A DNA stretch of 64,000 nucleotides, taken from NCBI GenBank assembly GCA_024760505.1, contig CP058931.1, forward strand, positions 3,420,001 through 3,484,000, read 5' to 3'. Shown one piece after another: positions 9,329-19,112 of this stretch (positions within the stretch are counted from its first letter, which is position 1; the number at the start of each line of letters is the position of its first letter). The notes beneath the pieces are model-generated. The model searched no databases. It was not told where the DNA came from and saw only the letters and a list, made by a program, of their open reading frames with translations. This DNA comes from Nitrospira sp. (lineage in GTDB: Bacteria > Nitrospirota > Nitrospiria > Nitrospirales > UBA8639). A program made the position numbers and the translations under genes.

Positions 9329-10058
9329 CCGCCGTTTCACCTTTTAATTTTTGAAAAGAAATTATGGCTCCCTTAAACATTTTCCCTCCGATTAGTCTTT
9401 GGTGAATAATCCTCGGATATGACCCTCCATTGTGTATCACGCCTCTCGAAGAAGCCAACATCCCTCCGTCCGAAGGATAGGCACCAAAAGCTCAATCTGA
9501 TTGACTCAGCGATAAGGGGAACGTCCCCCGTTCCTTGAAACGTGGTGGGTTGGAAGAAGGCCGGGAGCAATCCCGGCCTTCTTCGTTTTATGCCCATCTT
9601 TTTTGCTTGCTTTTTAAGCGGTGAAGAGTAAAGTAGCGACAAGGTTTGGACTGGGAGTATGCAGAGGAGTTTTTTTATGAGTGAAGTGGTGCGATGTAGA
9701 TTAAACTTTGCTCACACTATTTTATCTAGGGACATCCTAGCCCTAATACTGCCGTGTGGCTGAACAGTAGGCTTGGAATCGCTGTCACGTATTTTTGAAT
9801 TTTATAAAAGTTGAATTTAAAAAGAAGTCCTATTTATCTATAGATTCAAGTGAACAACTATCAATACTCAACTCTCTTGAGCATTTTGAAAATTTGTTTC
9901 CACTTCATTGATTTTGAATACGACTCGTGTGTGTAACAAGGGTTCGGTTAAAAAGACTCACTACGATAACATTCTGGCTTCGTTTACCAATTAGTAAGAG
10001 GAGCACTGACCGTTAAATTTGCATTTGAACCAATTTTTATTTTTTAAAAGGGGTTCTT
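9329..10058. other. 730-bp gene-poor gap
   Basis: Apart from the strong hairpin at 9553-9584 I see no coding sequence here. The right half is AT-rich and ends in AAAAGGGG just before the ATG at 10059, so it probably contains that gene's promoter and leader. Confidence 0.5.
9553..9584 (+). terminator. 14-bp perfect hairpin followed by a short T run
   Basis: GAAGAAGGCCGGGA pairs without mismatch with TCCCGGCCTTCTTC across a four-base GCAA loop, and GTTTTA follows. The shape fits a factor-independent terminator for rightward transcription out of the broken nuclease gene, although it lies 225 bases past its end. The T run is short, so a regulatory or dispersed palindrome is also possible. Confidence 0.55.
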
Positions 10059-13049
10059 ATGATAGCCTTCTTGGTTATTCTTCTTTCCATCGGTGTTACC
10101 TATCAAAACATAGAAGCCTCTGTTTTTGATTTCGTGAATGGGCCTGTGTCTAAAGGTGCAAATTCCATTTCTCAAACGGTTGATGGTGTCACAGTGACTG
10201 CCAAGGCTTATGTTGCTCAGTTCTCGGGGACAAATTCAAGGATAATAGGGCCGTTTCCAACGGGGCAGCGTGTTTTTGATGTCAAGCTTCAACCACAAAT
10301 AAACCCTGCAAGTTGCTGCTTTGATACGGGTTTATTCCTGCTCACTCAAACCATTGATGGAATTTCTATTGATGCAGATGACTTTGGCAGTGCCGTTTAT
10401 TCTCCCGGTTTTGATAATTTAAATTATGGTCCGGGAAACGTTCCCGAAACAGAATTTGCAGTTTTTGAATTTAGTCAGCCAGTAGATATTAACAAGATAA
10501 TAGTCGATGACACGGTTAACCTCAGTCGCAGTATCTGGGTTGCCGGTGGAATGACGCCTCCTAATTTAAGCGGGGATCTTTTAAATGCATTTACTGGATA
10601 CCAGATCTTAAATTCTGCGGATGATTCCTCTGATGGGATTTTTGTTCATAATATTTCTTCATTGGACTTGATTCGTTATCTAGTGGTTGGAGCTTATTTG
10701 CCCAGTTCACTTGGGAACCTGGGGCCATTTAAGAGCACAATTTCCCATGTAGGGTTTTATATCACTGGTCTGGATGTCACGCTTTTTTCAGAGGGTTCGA
10801 TGCTTCCTGAAAATCTCATAATCCTTACCCACGGTTGGCAACCAGGAGGAACCTTCAATCCCAATGGATCCTATCTTCCAGAAGTTAGCCAGGCGTTGGA
10901 TCAACGGCTCACATCCGAGGGCATTCAAGACAAAACTAAAATTTTACAATTTAACTGGCCGGAAGCATTTATTGAACCTTTATTTCCACTAGAAGTTTTA
11001 TATGGGGACATTATTGATGTTGCATTCTACACAGGTCCACAAGTTCCCTTTGCTACCTGGATTGCCATTAAAGACTATCAAAATTCATACAAAGCAACAT
11101 TCGATGCGGGGAATCGACTTGCTCTTCAAGTTTTAACTTTCATACGGAATGCCAGAAATTTAGAACCAAATTATGATCCCAAAATCCACTTTATTGGTCA
11201 TTCCTTAGGAACCATGGTGAATAGCTATGCGATCCAAAGGATATTTGCAGAAGGAAATCGAGATGCATCTTTGAAGGTGGGAATTGAGCAAATGACCATT
11301 TTGGATGATCCTCTTGATGTAAATAAATATTATTTTTACGAAAATGTTCCATTTTTAAGTGTTGGGTATGTGGAGAATTTTTATGCTTCAAAATCAATAA
11401 ATGAGGCTCCCAAGGCACCTCAATTTGGGGATGCTATACCCGGAACATTTCCTTGCCTATCAGACTCTCAGGGAGTGGTACAGTGTGAAGGGCAGCAGGC
11501 AACATCTCCTGCAACCAATCATAATGAGGTACATTCCCAATTTTATTCCAATCGTATTTTGTCACAGGATTGGGATTCCCCAGTTTTGGCAAATTGGAAT
11601 CCACCAATCGCTTGGGACCCTCCTTCGGCAAAATTGCACACTAAAGAAGTAATTATTTATAGAAGTTTTAAAGACGAAGCCGTCATGTTTGGTCCGCCAG
11701 TGTTTGAAGGAGAAGCTGAAGAGATTGCTCCAGGGGCATTTGTTTTGAGAACCAATTCACCGGCAAGTTTTGGATTCCCATTATCCATTTCAAACGATCT
11801 GCTGTTTATTCGATTCAAATTAGATGCCAGAAATAATAATCTTGGAATCTTGAATCTTAAATTTAAAGATGAACTTATATGGAGTTCCTCAGATTTGGAA
11901 AATATCGGATCCACAAAAAATTTCATTGCTATACCCATCCCATTTTTTTCCGAAGTCGAAGGCGTTTTAAAGTGGGAATTAAATAGTCTTTCTTCAAATC
12001 CTGTCGAGGTAGAAGTGTTCGACATAGAATTTGGGCGGTTAATCGGATCAGCCACAGTTGGAGGTGGGACTGATGTGAATGGGGATGGCAAAGCGGATCT
12101 TGTCTGGCGTAACAACAGTAATGGGGCAACTGCGATATGGCTGATGAATGGAACAGCGATTGCCTCTACCGGGTTCCCAGGTGGTGTGCCGCTTGAATGG
12201 GAGATTGCGGGAGTGGGCGATATAAGTGGGGATGGTAAGGCGGAAATCATCTGGCGCAATGGCACCAGTGGCACAGTGGCCGTGTGGGTGATGAATGGGC
12301 TCACGATCACCTCGGTCGGTTTCCCAGGTAGCGCGTCCACAGATTGGAAGATTGAACAGATTGGGGATGTGGACGGCAATGGGACAGCGGACCTCGTCTG
12401 GCGCAACCGCAATAGTGGGGTGGTAGCGGTGTGGTTCATGAATGGAGCAACGATTGCGTCCTCTGGTTTTCTGGGCGGTGTCCCGGCGGATTGGCGGGTT
12501 TCTGGCATTGGCGATGTGGATGGGGATAGCAAGGCGGACGTCATTTGGCGCAACGACATCAGTGGCACAGTGGCCGTGTGGATGATGGACGGGCCCTCGA
12601 TCATGTCGGTGGGGTTCCCCGGCAGTGCGTCAATTGATTGGACCATTGTGGGACTGGGCGATGTTAATGGAAATGGGACGGCCGATATCGTCTGGCACAA
12701 CACAAATAGCGGAACTGTTGTGATATGGCTTATGAATGGAACGAAGAGGACCTCCTCAGGTTTTTTGGCAGGCAAGGATTCGGAATGGGAGATAGTTCAG
12801 GTCGGAGATGTGGATGGTGACGGGAAGGCGGATGCCATCTGGCGCAACGGCAGTACCGGAAAGTTGGAGGTGTGGCTGATGAATGGGGTAAGCATCTCCT
12901 CCACGGGTTCTCCAGGAGGCACCTCCCCCGACTGGGAGGTTCAGGGAGGGGACGTTTCAAATCCCACGGACATGGCTTCTATTTCCCCCAGCCATTCCAA
13001 CTATCACTGGAGTGTATTCAGGAAGCGCAATGGCGACGGACACCGATAA
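10059..13049 (+). CDS. Secreted lipase-like hydrolase with FG-GAP/VCBS tail
   Basis: This is a 996-residue protein. ATG 10059 follows AAAAGGGG and starts a signal peptide (MIAFLVILLSIGVTYQNIEA). Residues ~20-250 form a beta-rich region I do not recognise. Residues ~250-520 look like an alpha/beta hydrolase: an oxyanion-type LTHGW at ~256-260 (H258) and the nucleophile elbow GHSLG with Ser382. An acid and a histidine must follow; HNEVHSQFYS is a candidate for the histidine. A further beta-rich stretch leads to six ~48-residue calcium-loop repeats at ~671-963, the same type as in the gene at 3637. The hydrolase is probably exported and may be anchored or targeted by the repeats. The substrate is unknown. 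Confidence 0.8.
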   Translation: MIAFLVILLSIGVTYQNIEASVFDFVNGPVSKGANSISQTVDGVTVTAKAYVAQFSGTNSRIIGPFPTGQRVFDVKLQPQINPASCCFDTGLFLLTQTIDGISIDADDFGSAVYSPGFDNLNYGPGNVPETEFAVFEFSQPVDINKIIVDDTVNLSRSIWVAGGMTPPNLSGDLLNAFTGYQILNSADDSSDGIFVHNISSLDLIRYLVVGAYLPSSLGNLGPFKSTISHVGFYITGLDVTLFSEGSMLPENLIILTHGWQPGGTFNPNGSYLPEVSQALDQRLTSEGIQDKTKILQFNWPEAFIEPLFPLEVLYGDIIDVAFYTGPQVPFATWIAIKDYQNSYKATFDAGNRLALQVLTFIRNARNLEPNYDPKIHFIGHSLGTMVNSYAIQRIFAEGNRDASLKVGIEQMTILDDPLDVNKYYFYENVPFLSVGYVENFYASKSINEAPKAPQFGDAIPGTFPCLSDSQGVVQCEGQQATSPATNHNEVHSQFYSNRILSQDWDSPVLANWNPPIAWDPPSAKLHTKEVIIYRSFKDEAVMFGPPVFEGEAEEIAPGAFVLRTNSPASFGFPLSISNDLLFIRFKLDARNNNLGILNLKFKDELIWSSSDLENIGSTKNFIAIPIPFFSEVEGVLKWELNSLSSNPVEVEVFDIEFGRLIGSATVGGGTDVNGDGKADLVWRNNSNGATAIWLMNGTAIASTGFPGGVPLEWEIAGVGDISGDGKAEIIWRNGTSGTVAVWVMNGLTITSVGFPGSASTDWKIEQIGDVDGNGTADLVWRNRNSGVVAVWFMNGATIASSGFLGGVPADWRVSGIGDVDGDSKADVIWRNDISGTVAVWMMDGPSIMSVGFPGSASIDWTIVGLGDVNGNGTADIVWHNTNSGTVVIWLMNGTKRTSSGFLAGKDSEWEIVQVGDVDGDGKADAIWRNGSTGKLEVWLMNGVSISSTGSPGGTSPDWEVQGGDVSNPTDMASISPSHSNYHWSVFRKRNGDGHR

Positions 13050-13849
13050 TTCTGATTCAGATATCAATACCAGTTTTATGACTGATTTTCAGGTGACCAT
13101 TCTAACGCAAAGCGGAATAGTTTGTTCAGGAATTATAAGGCTCAGGAATCGGAGTCCTTGGATTTTTTTAGCACTCAATAACCAGGGGACAGCCATTTTT
13201 GTCTCTAGGTGTAATAGGATCAGGAATGGTTATTACCCATCCCCATGAAAAGGAGGCATGTCAATTCAATCAAGGGTATGCCGGAGGTCGTGAAATCGAA
13301 TATGACACAATCCTGCGCCTTTCACTGCCTTATAGATAAAAATGTGCCCCAAACCGACCTCCCCTTTGCTCAAGCGGATGGACGCCTAATTGTCGACCGC
13401 CTTTTCCCCTCGGGTATCAACCCTTGGACTCTGCTCACCCCCTCATGAAGAATCCCAATCGACCGCCAGCGCCATTATGGCCACCATCGAAGTGGCCCGC
13501 CGGAAGGAGGAGGATGCCTCTCTCGTGATCTTTTACACGGGGCATGAGGCCATGGGCGCTAAAGATTTGTGATTGCAGACTTGTTGATGAAAATTATGAA
13601 ACCCATGATGCAAATAGCCGTGGTGTGGTTTTAACTCAGTGGGGGGAGGTATGGGGGACGGTAGTGCAGCCCACTGCCGAAAACGCATGCTTCGTCCTTC
13701 ATGCAAGAGGCATGACGAAAGGCGGTTACGCGAGGATCAAAGCGCACCTGGAAGGTCAGTCGGTACAATGGGTTCGCGTCCCGCATCAGGTTGGCCCAAA
13801 CGCTCAAAGAAGAAATTCGGCTCCTGGAAACTGAGCATTAGCTGGTAAT
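13050..13849. other. Degenerate region without a convincing gene
   Basis: Several frames stay open for 60-95 codons here, but none has a signal peptide, a family motif or a good ribosome-binding site. The most protein-like fragment is at 13483-13578 (TIEVARRKEEDASLVIFYTG). The block sits between a secreted protein and a nuclease fragment and looks like eroded accessory DNA. Confidence 0.5.
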
Positions 13850-14035
13850 TGGCAGGATTGGCTCGCTCCTTTAAATCGTAATTTTTACATTCGAGGAAAT
13901 AAACGCAGCAAAAAATATCATCGGCCGGATTGCCCGAGTTACGACCAAATTGCTTCCCATAATCGCGTTCCCTTTGCTTCAGCACAGATTGCGGAAAATT
14001 CGGGGTACGTGTTGGCGGGGAATTGTCCACACTAA
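13850..14035 (+). pseudogene. Staphylococcal-nuclease C-terminal fragment (copy 2)
   Basis: This fragment encodes NFYIRGNKRSKKYHRPDCPS, YDQIASHNRVPFASAQIAEN and SGYVLAGNCPH before TAA 14033-14035. It matches the C-terminal domain of the nuclease genes at 8628 and 22374. The catalytic part is absent. The cysteine and histidine positions (HRPDC, AGNC) suggest a small metal-binding fold. The next ~125 bases are also shared with the copy at 22374, so the duplication extends past the gene. Confidence 0.8.
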
Positions 14036-14165
14036 AGCACACGCAACGCATTTCAGGTTTACATTGTTGAACAATTTTCATAGGGTGAGGAGATTAAGCG
14101 GCACCATAGGCTCTGCGACGAGTAAAGGTCTGTTTTCGACCCAAAGCGGTCATTGTCCTCGCTGG
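14036..14165 (+). repeat. Duplicated nuclease tail region, copy 1
   Basis: This stretch aligns with 23123-23250. Both contain GGTTTACATTGTTGAACAA or its one-base variant, then a GTGAGG…ATTAAGCG segment and end with the palindromic motif at 14128-14155 (here) or 23215-23242. In both places new, unrelated cargo begins right after it. Confidence 0.75.
14128..14155 (+). repeat. Palindromic GTCYGC…GCGGAC motif, copy 1
   Basis: The 28-base element starts GTCTGTTTTCGACCC and ends AAAGCGGTCATTG. It is the most diverged of three copies in the window (see 23215 and 25718); its stem halves GTCTG and CGGTC pair imperfectly. Confidence 0.65.
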
Positions 14166-14440
14166 CCGAGCCGTTCCTCTGCGAAAAAATAAAAAAATAG
14201 CGGACTCTGTTACATGGATACCTTTCACTTCTTCCTCAAGCTCTTAACGACTTTGTCTTCTAAAGGAGGATATACTGACCAAGCTTGCAGAATTTGTGCT
14301 TTATTAAGGAGTTGAGATGTTTCTAAGTGATGAGAATTATGAAGGAATCGTGGTTAAGATGATTGGGCATGGCTTGGATATACTGCATCCGAGAGAGCTA
14401 GGCTGACCAATATATTCATTAGTTAGAGAGCTATAGGAAA

Positions 14441-14806
14441 ATGCTAACTGACTCCGAAAGTTATATCAAGAGCATCCCGCATAAAAGGGGCTATAATCAC
14501 TGGCGTAATAGGCTTACTGATGCGGAGTATCAAGCGATTTATGACGAACTTAATTCGCGGATTTCTGGATCAGAAATCGAGACCTCTAGTTGGATACCAG
14601 GGAGGGATTGGTCCGGAACCGTATTCCAACCTATCTACGAAAAGGCCTGCCAGTATAATGAGGACGCGGCAGCGAAGTTCTTCGGCCTCATACTTTGGCA
14701 TGTCGTTATGGACCACGAAGAGGTGTGGTCGTTCGGAAGATACAGATTGGGGGATATTCCGATCGAGGGGCTTACATATTTTCGAATAGATAGGCCAGAT
14801 AAATGA
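14441..14806 (+). CDS. Integron-cassette-type hypothetical protein
   Basis: This is a 121-residue soluble protein with GYNHWRNRLTDAEYQAIYDE, then SSWIPGRDWSGTVFQPIYEK, and an end with FGLILWHVVMDHEEVW and PIEGLTYFRI. I recall proteins of this appearance from mobile gene cassettes but know no function. The surroundings support this: a GTTAGAG sequence lies 13 bases upstream of the ATG, and an attC-like imperfect palindrome starts 12 bases after the stop. The gene therefore has the boundaries of a cassette. A 29-codon ORF at 14316-14405 precedes it and may be chance. Confidence 0.65.
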   Translation: MLTDSESYIKSIPHKRGYNHWRNRLTDAEYQAIYDELNSRISGSEIETSSWIPGRDWSGTVFQPIYEKACQYNEDAAAKFFGLILWHVVMDHEEVWSFGRYRLGDIPIEGLTYFRIDRPDK

Positions 14807-14818
14807 ACAAACAATTCT

Positions 14819-14904
14819 CTCTAACAAGCGGTTGGAGCCGACGCGTTTAATGTTGGCCAGCAATGTTTCACCGTGGTAGCGCAGGCTCAAGCGAAACCTT
14901 AGGC
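14819..14904 (+). repeat. attC-like recombination site
   Basis: The left arm CTCTAACAAGCGGTTGGAGCC and the right arm GGCTCAAGCGAAACCTTAGGC form an imperfect palindrome of about 86 bases. This matches the layout of integron attC sites, which begin with …YAAC and end with GTTRRRY. The left end is typical (TAACAAGCGGTTGGAGCC). The right core reads CTTAGGC instead of GTTAGGC, so the site may be damaged. It separates two cassette-like genes. Confidence 0.6.
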
Positions 14905-14938
14905 CTGGAGATCGACTTACCCGAATTGAGGAGGACTG

Positions 14939-15265
14939 ATGGCTTACCACGACTTCGGACCGATGCGGATATCCCCGAAGTTCACGACGGTGGACTGGAA
15001 AGCCCTAGACCTCGCCAGGAAGGACGCTTGGCCACGTGTCGCCGAAATAGTTAGAGACAGACTGGACGGCCGGTTCCTTAGCTTCGCCCGCCTCTGCCTT
15101 GAGTCACCCTCAAAGGCAAGCGTTTGTAGGCGAAACAGATTTGTTTGCCCTATACAACATCCCAATATTACGTGTTCTTGCCCGTCTTCCCCTAAATACA
15201 GATCGAGGCTTCGACCATCGACTTTGATGGTGAGGGAAGAAAATTCTGGGCTGACAGCTGAGTGA
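14939..15265 (+). CDS. Cassette-type hypothetical protein, C-terminus probably lost
   Basis: The ATG at 14939 has a strong GAGGAGG four bases upstream and begins 35 bases after the attC-like site, as expected for the next cassette. The first ~57 residues (MAYHDFGPMRISPKFTTVDW, then WPRVAEIVRDRLDGRFLSFA and RLCLES) are protein-like. After CLES the sequence becomes serine-, arginine- and proline-rich and looks out of frame or foreign. I infer a cassette gene truncated near 15110 and fused to unrelated sequence. Function unknown. Confidence 0.5.
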   Translation: MAYHDFGPMRISPKFTTVDWKALDLARKDAWPRVAEIVRDRLDGRFLSFARLCLESPSKASVCRRNRFVCPIQHPNITCSCPSSPKYRSRLRPSTLMVREENSGLTAE

Positions 15266-16199
15266 GCTTTACACTATTTGGTAAAGGTTTGCCATTTATG
15301 TAAGGGTGACGACGGCAAGGAGGGTTGGATTATCGGGGGAGGCGAGGGTCCTCCAGTCGACCGTTTCGATGGGAAGATTGCGAAGTTGTCGGCAAGCATC
15401 AAGGACAAAGCCTTTCTCAATACATGTGGATTGGTTTTCCCCCTTGATGCTGGGAGGTGTAATTCTTCTCTCTCCAAATGAGATAAATGGAAGGGACTCC
15501 CAAAAGGGCTGTAAGAGTCCCGATGACCCCTAGTGTCCAATCCATGATTGGTTCCTCCATGTCAGTCTCTCGTCCTCTTGCTGCTCTTGGTTCTTGTTAG
15601 AGCAACCTTAATGCCAGATAAGATTTCGCCTCGGACTGCCTCCCGCCATGCTGCCAACGGGTTGTTTTCAATGAAGATGGGACTGACGCTTACTGTATGA
15701 CAAAGGAAAAGTTTGAGTCCATGTACGAGGCGGACTGGTGATGTGGCGTAATTTTATAAAATAAAAAGAAAAAGGACAGGACCAAGTAAAACAGAAATAT
15801 AAGCCTTATTGCCAGCCCTAAATACGTTTTTAGGATTCGCACAAGGTCAGAGGCTGGCCATACAAACATCATTTCCTCTGTTGGCAGCTCTTTCAATGTC
15901 TTATTTATGGAAGATTTAGAAAAAAATTAGTATCGATTGAGATACAAGATGTATCTTTTCGGATAGTTTATGTCCCAAGATTCATTCCCCTTCATAAATT
16001 CAAAGGCTTAGAAAAAATATGTGAAAACAACATTTTTCGAGGAAAACGTTTATTGGCCTTCGATGGTACTTTCTTTGCTTTAAGCAAAAGTCACCAGGCC
16101 GAACTTGTAAGAGAATTTTCTTATCCTTTAATCGGGGCATTACCAACTGGAAAAAATCTTCTCGATTTAAGAATGTCAGTTTTCCCAAGGTGGTTATTC
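15266..16199. other. Gene-poor gap before the lipoprotein gene
   Basis: About 930 bases hold only short frames on both strands with no motif. A minus-strand frame at 15690-15896 could encode a 68-residue peptide with one hydrophobic segment (IRLIFLFYLVLSFFFLFYKI), but nothing else supports it. The AT-rich last 300 bases are the likely promoter region for 16200. Confidence 0.5.
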
Positions 16200-17927
16200 A
16201 TGAATAATCATTCTTTCCTTTTCAGACCGGTTCTGAATAATCCGCATCGGGCCATCTCCCTCGGCCTTGGTTTACTTCTCGTTTTTAATTCAGGATGCGC
16301 ATCAATGTATAACCCGCTTGCGCCATCATTCTCCGGAGAGGAGCATCGAACATTAAAAGGGTGTAAGACACCAGATTCTTACAACGAAGGAATTGAATGC
16401 GCCCATGATGTCCGGGAGGCATATTTGAAAGCTGCTGTGGAAACCGCTCTTCTTTCGGATCGACTCGCAACTCTACTTATTCCTGCCTCTGCCGCGGCAT
16501 TAGGACTTGGAATTAGTGGCGGCAGCACCAATGCGATTTTAGGATTGTCTCTCGGAACCGCCACGGGTGTCGGTTTGGGAAGCTGGTTTTCAAGCCAACC
16601 TCGGCGGGAAGCCTTTGGCTTGGGGGCGGAGGCCATCAGTTGTGTCATCAAGGTTTCGACGGCCCTGAATGTACCGGCTCAGGATGTTAATTTTATAGAA
16701 ACCGGCCGCGCAGAACTGGATAAAAAATTAAATGACCTTGAACAAAAAATTAGTGATGTGACTACTGCGGCCAGTAATGATCCCACTGGGCGGGCATCAA
16801 AGGAAATTGAGCCTGCTATTCTGGCTGCAAAAGATGTCAAAGAAGAAGCTCAATCGGTCTCCCAAACAGCAGGCATTCTAATAAAGGATTTAAATCAAGC
16901 CGGACAAACGGTTTGGAATGCGGTAATGGAGATCCATGCCCAAATTGTTGCCAAACAGGTAAGCCAAGCCAGAGACATTCAGGACCTTTCGGAACATCTG
17001 CAATCAACAGTATATGGAACGCATATGGACATTTTAGGAATAGCCGTGCGTCCAGAAAAAGTAACAGACGCTGAGAAAGCCCTTCGCTTACAGCCCCAAG
17101 CAGCTAGTCCTCAAATAAAAAAATTAATTCCGGAACTTCAACAGGTCGCGAGTGCTGTGACCGTAGCGGCTCAGGCCCTCGCCAGGCGGCTGCAGCCTCT
17201 TAATATTACAGACTTGAATGAGCAGTTTACAGCGTGCCTGGACCCCATTAAAGCGGTTGAAGTGCGCCAACAGCTTCGCATCAGCCCTTCTTCCCTCGTC
17301 CGTCTTGCCCCGGAAGGTTTGGAGCGCCGGCTGGTGCGAGGGGGGCAGCCTCCTTATCAAGCGGTCCCGCTGTGGCCATCGGGAACTCCGCTTCAGATTG
17401 AAGGTCCTCCGGAGAGCGGTCCGGCAACGATAGATATTTCAGCAGGAAAAGAAATTGAAAAGGGAACTTATTTCCTTTCCATTCAGGATGCTAGCGGTAC
17501 CGAAAAAGTCCTCAGGATTGAGGTTAATAGAGGCGCCAGCCAACCTGAAACGAAAGTCGATAATAATGGACAGGCGGCACTTACCCCAGATCGTGTTCAG
17601 TTGGATAAATGGTTAAAAAGTATTCAAGATCGATTAAATTCCGCTCTAGGAAGTTCCAAATGGGTAAATACTGCGCCGAATGCAGAATGGGAAACTGAAA
17701 GAGAGCCACATGCCGATATTCTGTCAATGAGATTTGTAACTCCGCAAGACGCAACAAACGCAAGTATAAATAACGACATAATCAAAAAAATCAACACACT
17801 TCATGGTAATGCTGTGTCGGAAATAAAAATCACTACTGAAGATACCCGCCTCCTTGTGACCATACCGCATTCACAATTAGAGGAGCTCGCAAATGCCGCA
17901 AAGGCAAACGAATGGCCCGCGTCTTAG
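16200..17927 (+). CDS. Putative lipoprotein with long helical region
   Basis: From the ATG at 16200 the product has 575 residues and a signal sequence ending LLVFNSGCAS, a plausible though imperfect lipobox. A glycine-rich hydrophobic stretch (PASAAALGLGISGGST…GLGSWF) lies near residue 100. Residues ~155-330 are helical and polar (LDKKLNDLEQKISDVTT), suggesting a coiled coil. The C-terminal third has a beta-type segment and then WLKSIQDRLNSALGSSKW. An alternative start is ATG 16173. I do not recognise the family. The next gene starts inside its last codons (17893 versus stop 17925-17927), implying translational coupling with the protease. Confidence 0.65.
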   Translation: MNNHSFLFRPVLNNPHRAISLGLGLLLVFNSGCASMYNPLAPSFSGEEHRTLKGCKTPDSYNEGIECAHDVREAYLKAAVETALLSDRLATLLIPASAAALGLGISGGSTNAILGLSLGTATGVGLGSWFSSQPRREAFGLGAEAISCVIKVSTALNVPAQDVNFIETGRAELDKKLNDLEQKISDVTTAASNDPTGRASKEIEPAILAAKDVKEEAQSVSQTAGILIKDLNQAGQTVWNAVMEIHAQIVAKQVSQARDIQDLSEHLQSTVYGTHMDILGIAVRPEKVTDAEKALRLQPQAASPQIKKLIPELQQVASAVTVAAQALARRLQPLNITDLNEQFTACLDPIKAVEVRQQLRISPSSLVRLAPEGLERRLVRGGQPPYQAVPLWPSGTPLQIEGPPESGPATIDISAGKEIEKGTYFLSIQDASGTEKVLRIEVNRGASQPETKVDNNGQAALTPDRVQLDKWLKSIQDRLNSALGSSKWVNTAPNAEWETEREPHADILSMRFVTPQDATNASINNDIIKKINTLHGNAVSEIKITTEDTRLLVTIPHSQLEELANAAKANEWPAS

Positions 17928-19023
17928 GGTCGCTGAAAGATTACGGCGGCGCGCCAAGATGCTTTTTTTGAGGCAAAATATACTGGGCGTCGCTGTCGGT
18001 GCAGGTTATCGGGAAAAAAAGTGTCAGTTTGATTGCAGTGAATTGTGCGGAAAACGTCTACATTGGACAAAATATGCCGTGGTTGTGTTTGTGCGGCATA
18101 AGAAAATTCCGAAAAAGAAAAGTGATCGGCTTCCGGGGACGATTACAATACCAATCGGAAACAAGAAACACCGACGCTATTTCCCCTTTCGGGTTGATGT
18201 TGTGGCGGTGGGCAAACCACGGCTTCCGCATGTGCCCCTTCAAGTTCAAGCTGGAGGGGAATTGGATTTGCCAGGATCTGGGCAGTGTGAAGAAGGGCAT
18301 CGTTTTTTGATAGGCCAAGAAGCCATAAGAGCTCCGATTGTGGCGGGTTTATTGCCAGATTTCTGGTACAACACGGGAACGGTTGGTTGCATAGCGAAGG
18401 ATTCGCAGGGAAATACCTATCTGATCACAGCCGCTCATACGCTTATTTCCGTTTACCAAGAGAATGCTTTAGGACTTTTACCCACAGAGAATAAACTCGT
18501 TCTGGGATTCAAAGGCTCTCGGATTGACTGTCAAATTCCTTCCAACGGTCTCCCGTGCCTGCCGCCCAATATTCGCACGGTGAAAGGCCTTACTATTGAT
18601 GCCATGGCGCTTCCTTTATGCGCATCCATTGTAAATGGACAGCAACAACAAAATTACAAAATTCCGGATGCTCTGAAGCTTCAAACATTTTTATTTGCCA
18701 GAGCTTACCTCTTGGCTGAACGAAACGGGAAAAAAGTTATTCTTCCGGGAACGGTTGAGGCAATTAAAATTGCGGAGGAAAGTAATTTATTTGGCGTCCG
18801 TCTGTTTCATCCGCAATTAATTTTTATGAGATTTGACGCCAATGAGACCAGTGAAGAGGGGGATAGCGGGGCTCCCTTGCTTGTGAATCGGGATAATCAG
18901 ACTTACCTCCTCGGCTTTCACGTCTGTGAGGCAGAACGACCGGAAGGAGGAGTGGATTTCAGGACCCTTTCTTTTTCGATTGCAGCATATGCCGTGTTTA
19001 ATCATTTAAAGGTCTATCCTTAA
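17893..19023 (+). CDS. Trypsin-fold serine protease with Nal1-like N-terminal domain
   Basis: This 376-residue protein has no signal peptide. Residues ~30-115 (ILGVAVGAGYREK…YAVVVFVRHKKIP…IPIGNK…VDVVAVGKPRL) resemble the Nal1-type N-terminal domain found in front of some bacterial trypsin-like peptidases. The protease domain carries the expected triad: His in LITAAHTLI (~177), a candidate Asp in IDAMALPLC and Ser in EEGDSGAPLL (~319). The start overlaps the lipoprotein gene by 35 bases, and the DUF4019-like gene follows 89 bases later. The three probably form one unit. Whether the enzyme acts in the cytoplasm or reaches the envelope by another route is unclear. Confidence 0.75.
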   Translation: MPQRQTNGPRLRVAERLRRRAKMLFLRQNILGVAVGAGYREKKCQFDCSELCGKRLHWTKYAVVVFVRHKKIPKKKSDRLPGTITIPIGNKKHRRYFPFRVDVVAVGKPRLPHVPLQVQAGGELDLPGSGQCEEGHRFLIGQEAIRAPIVAGLLPDFWYNTGTVGCIAKDSQGNTYLITAAHTLISVYQENALGLLPTENKLVLGFKGSRIDCQIPSNGLPCLPPNIRTVKGLTIDAMALPLCASIVNGQQQQNYKIPDALKLQTFLFARAYLLAERNGKKVILPGTVEAIKIAEESNLFGVRLFHPQLIFMRFDANETSEEGDSGAPLLVNRDNQTYLLGFHVCEAERPEGGVDFRTLSFSIAAYAVFNHLKVYP

Positions 19024-19112
19024 TGATGACTAAATTAACAAGCGACCAAATACTCGCATCCCTTTTCAAAAGAGGAGCCCAAATGGGCCCAACGAAAGTA
19101 GAGCCTTGAATC

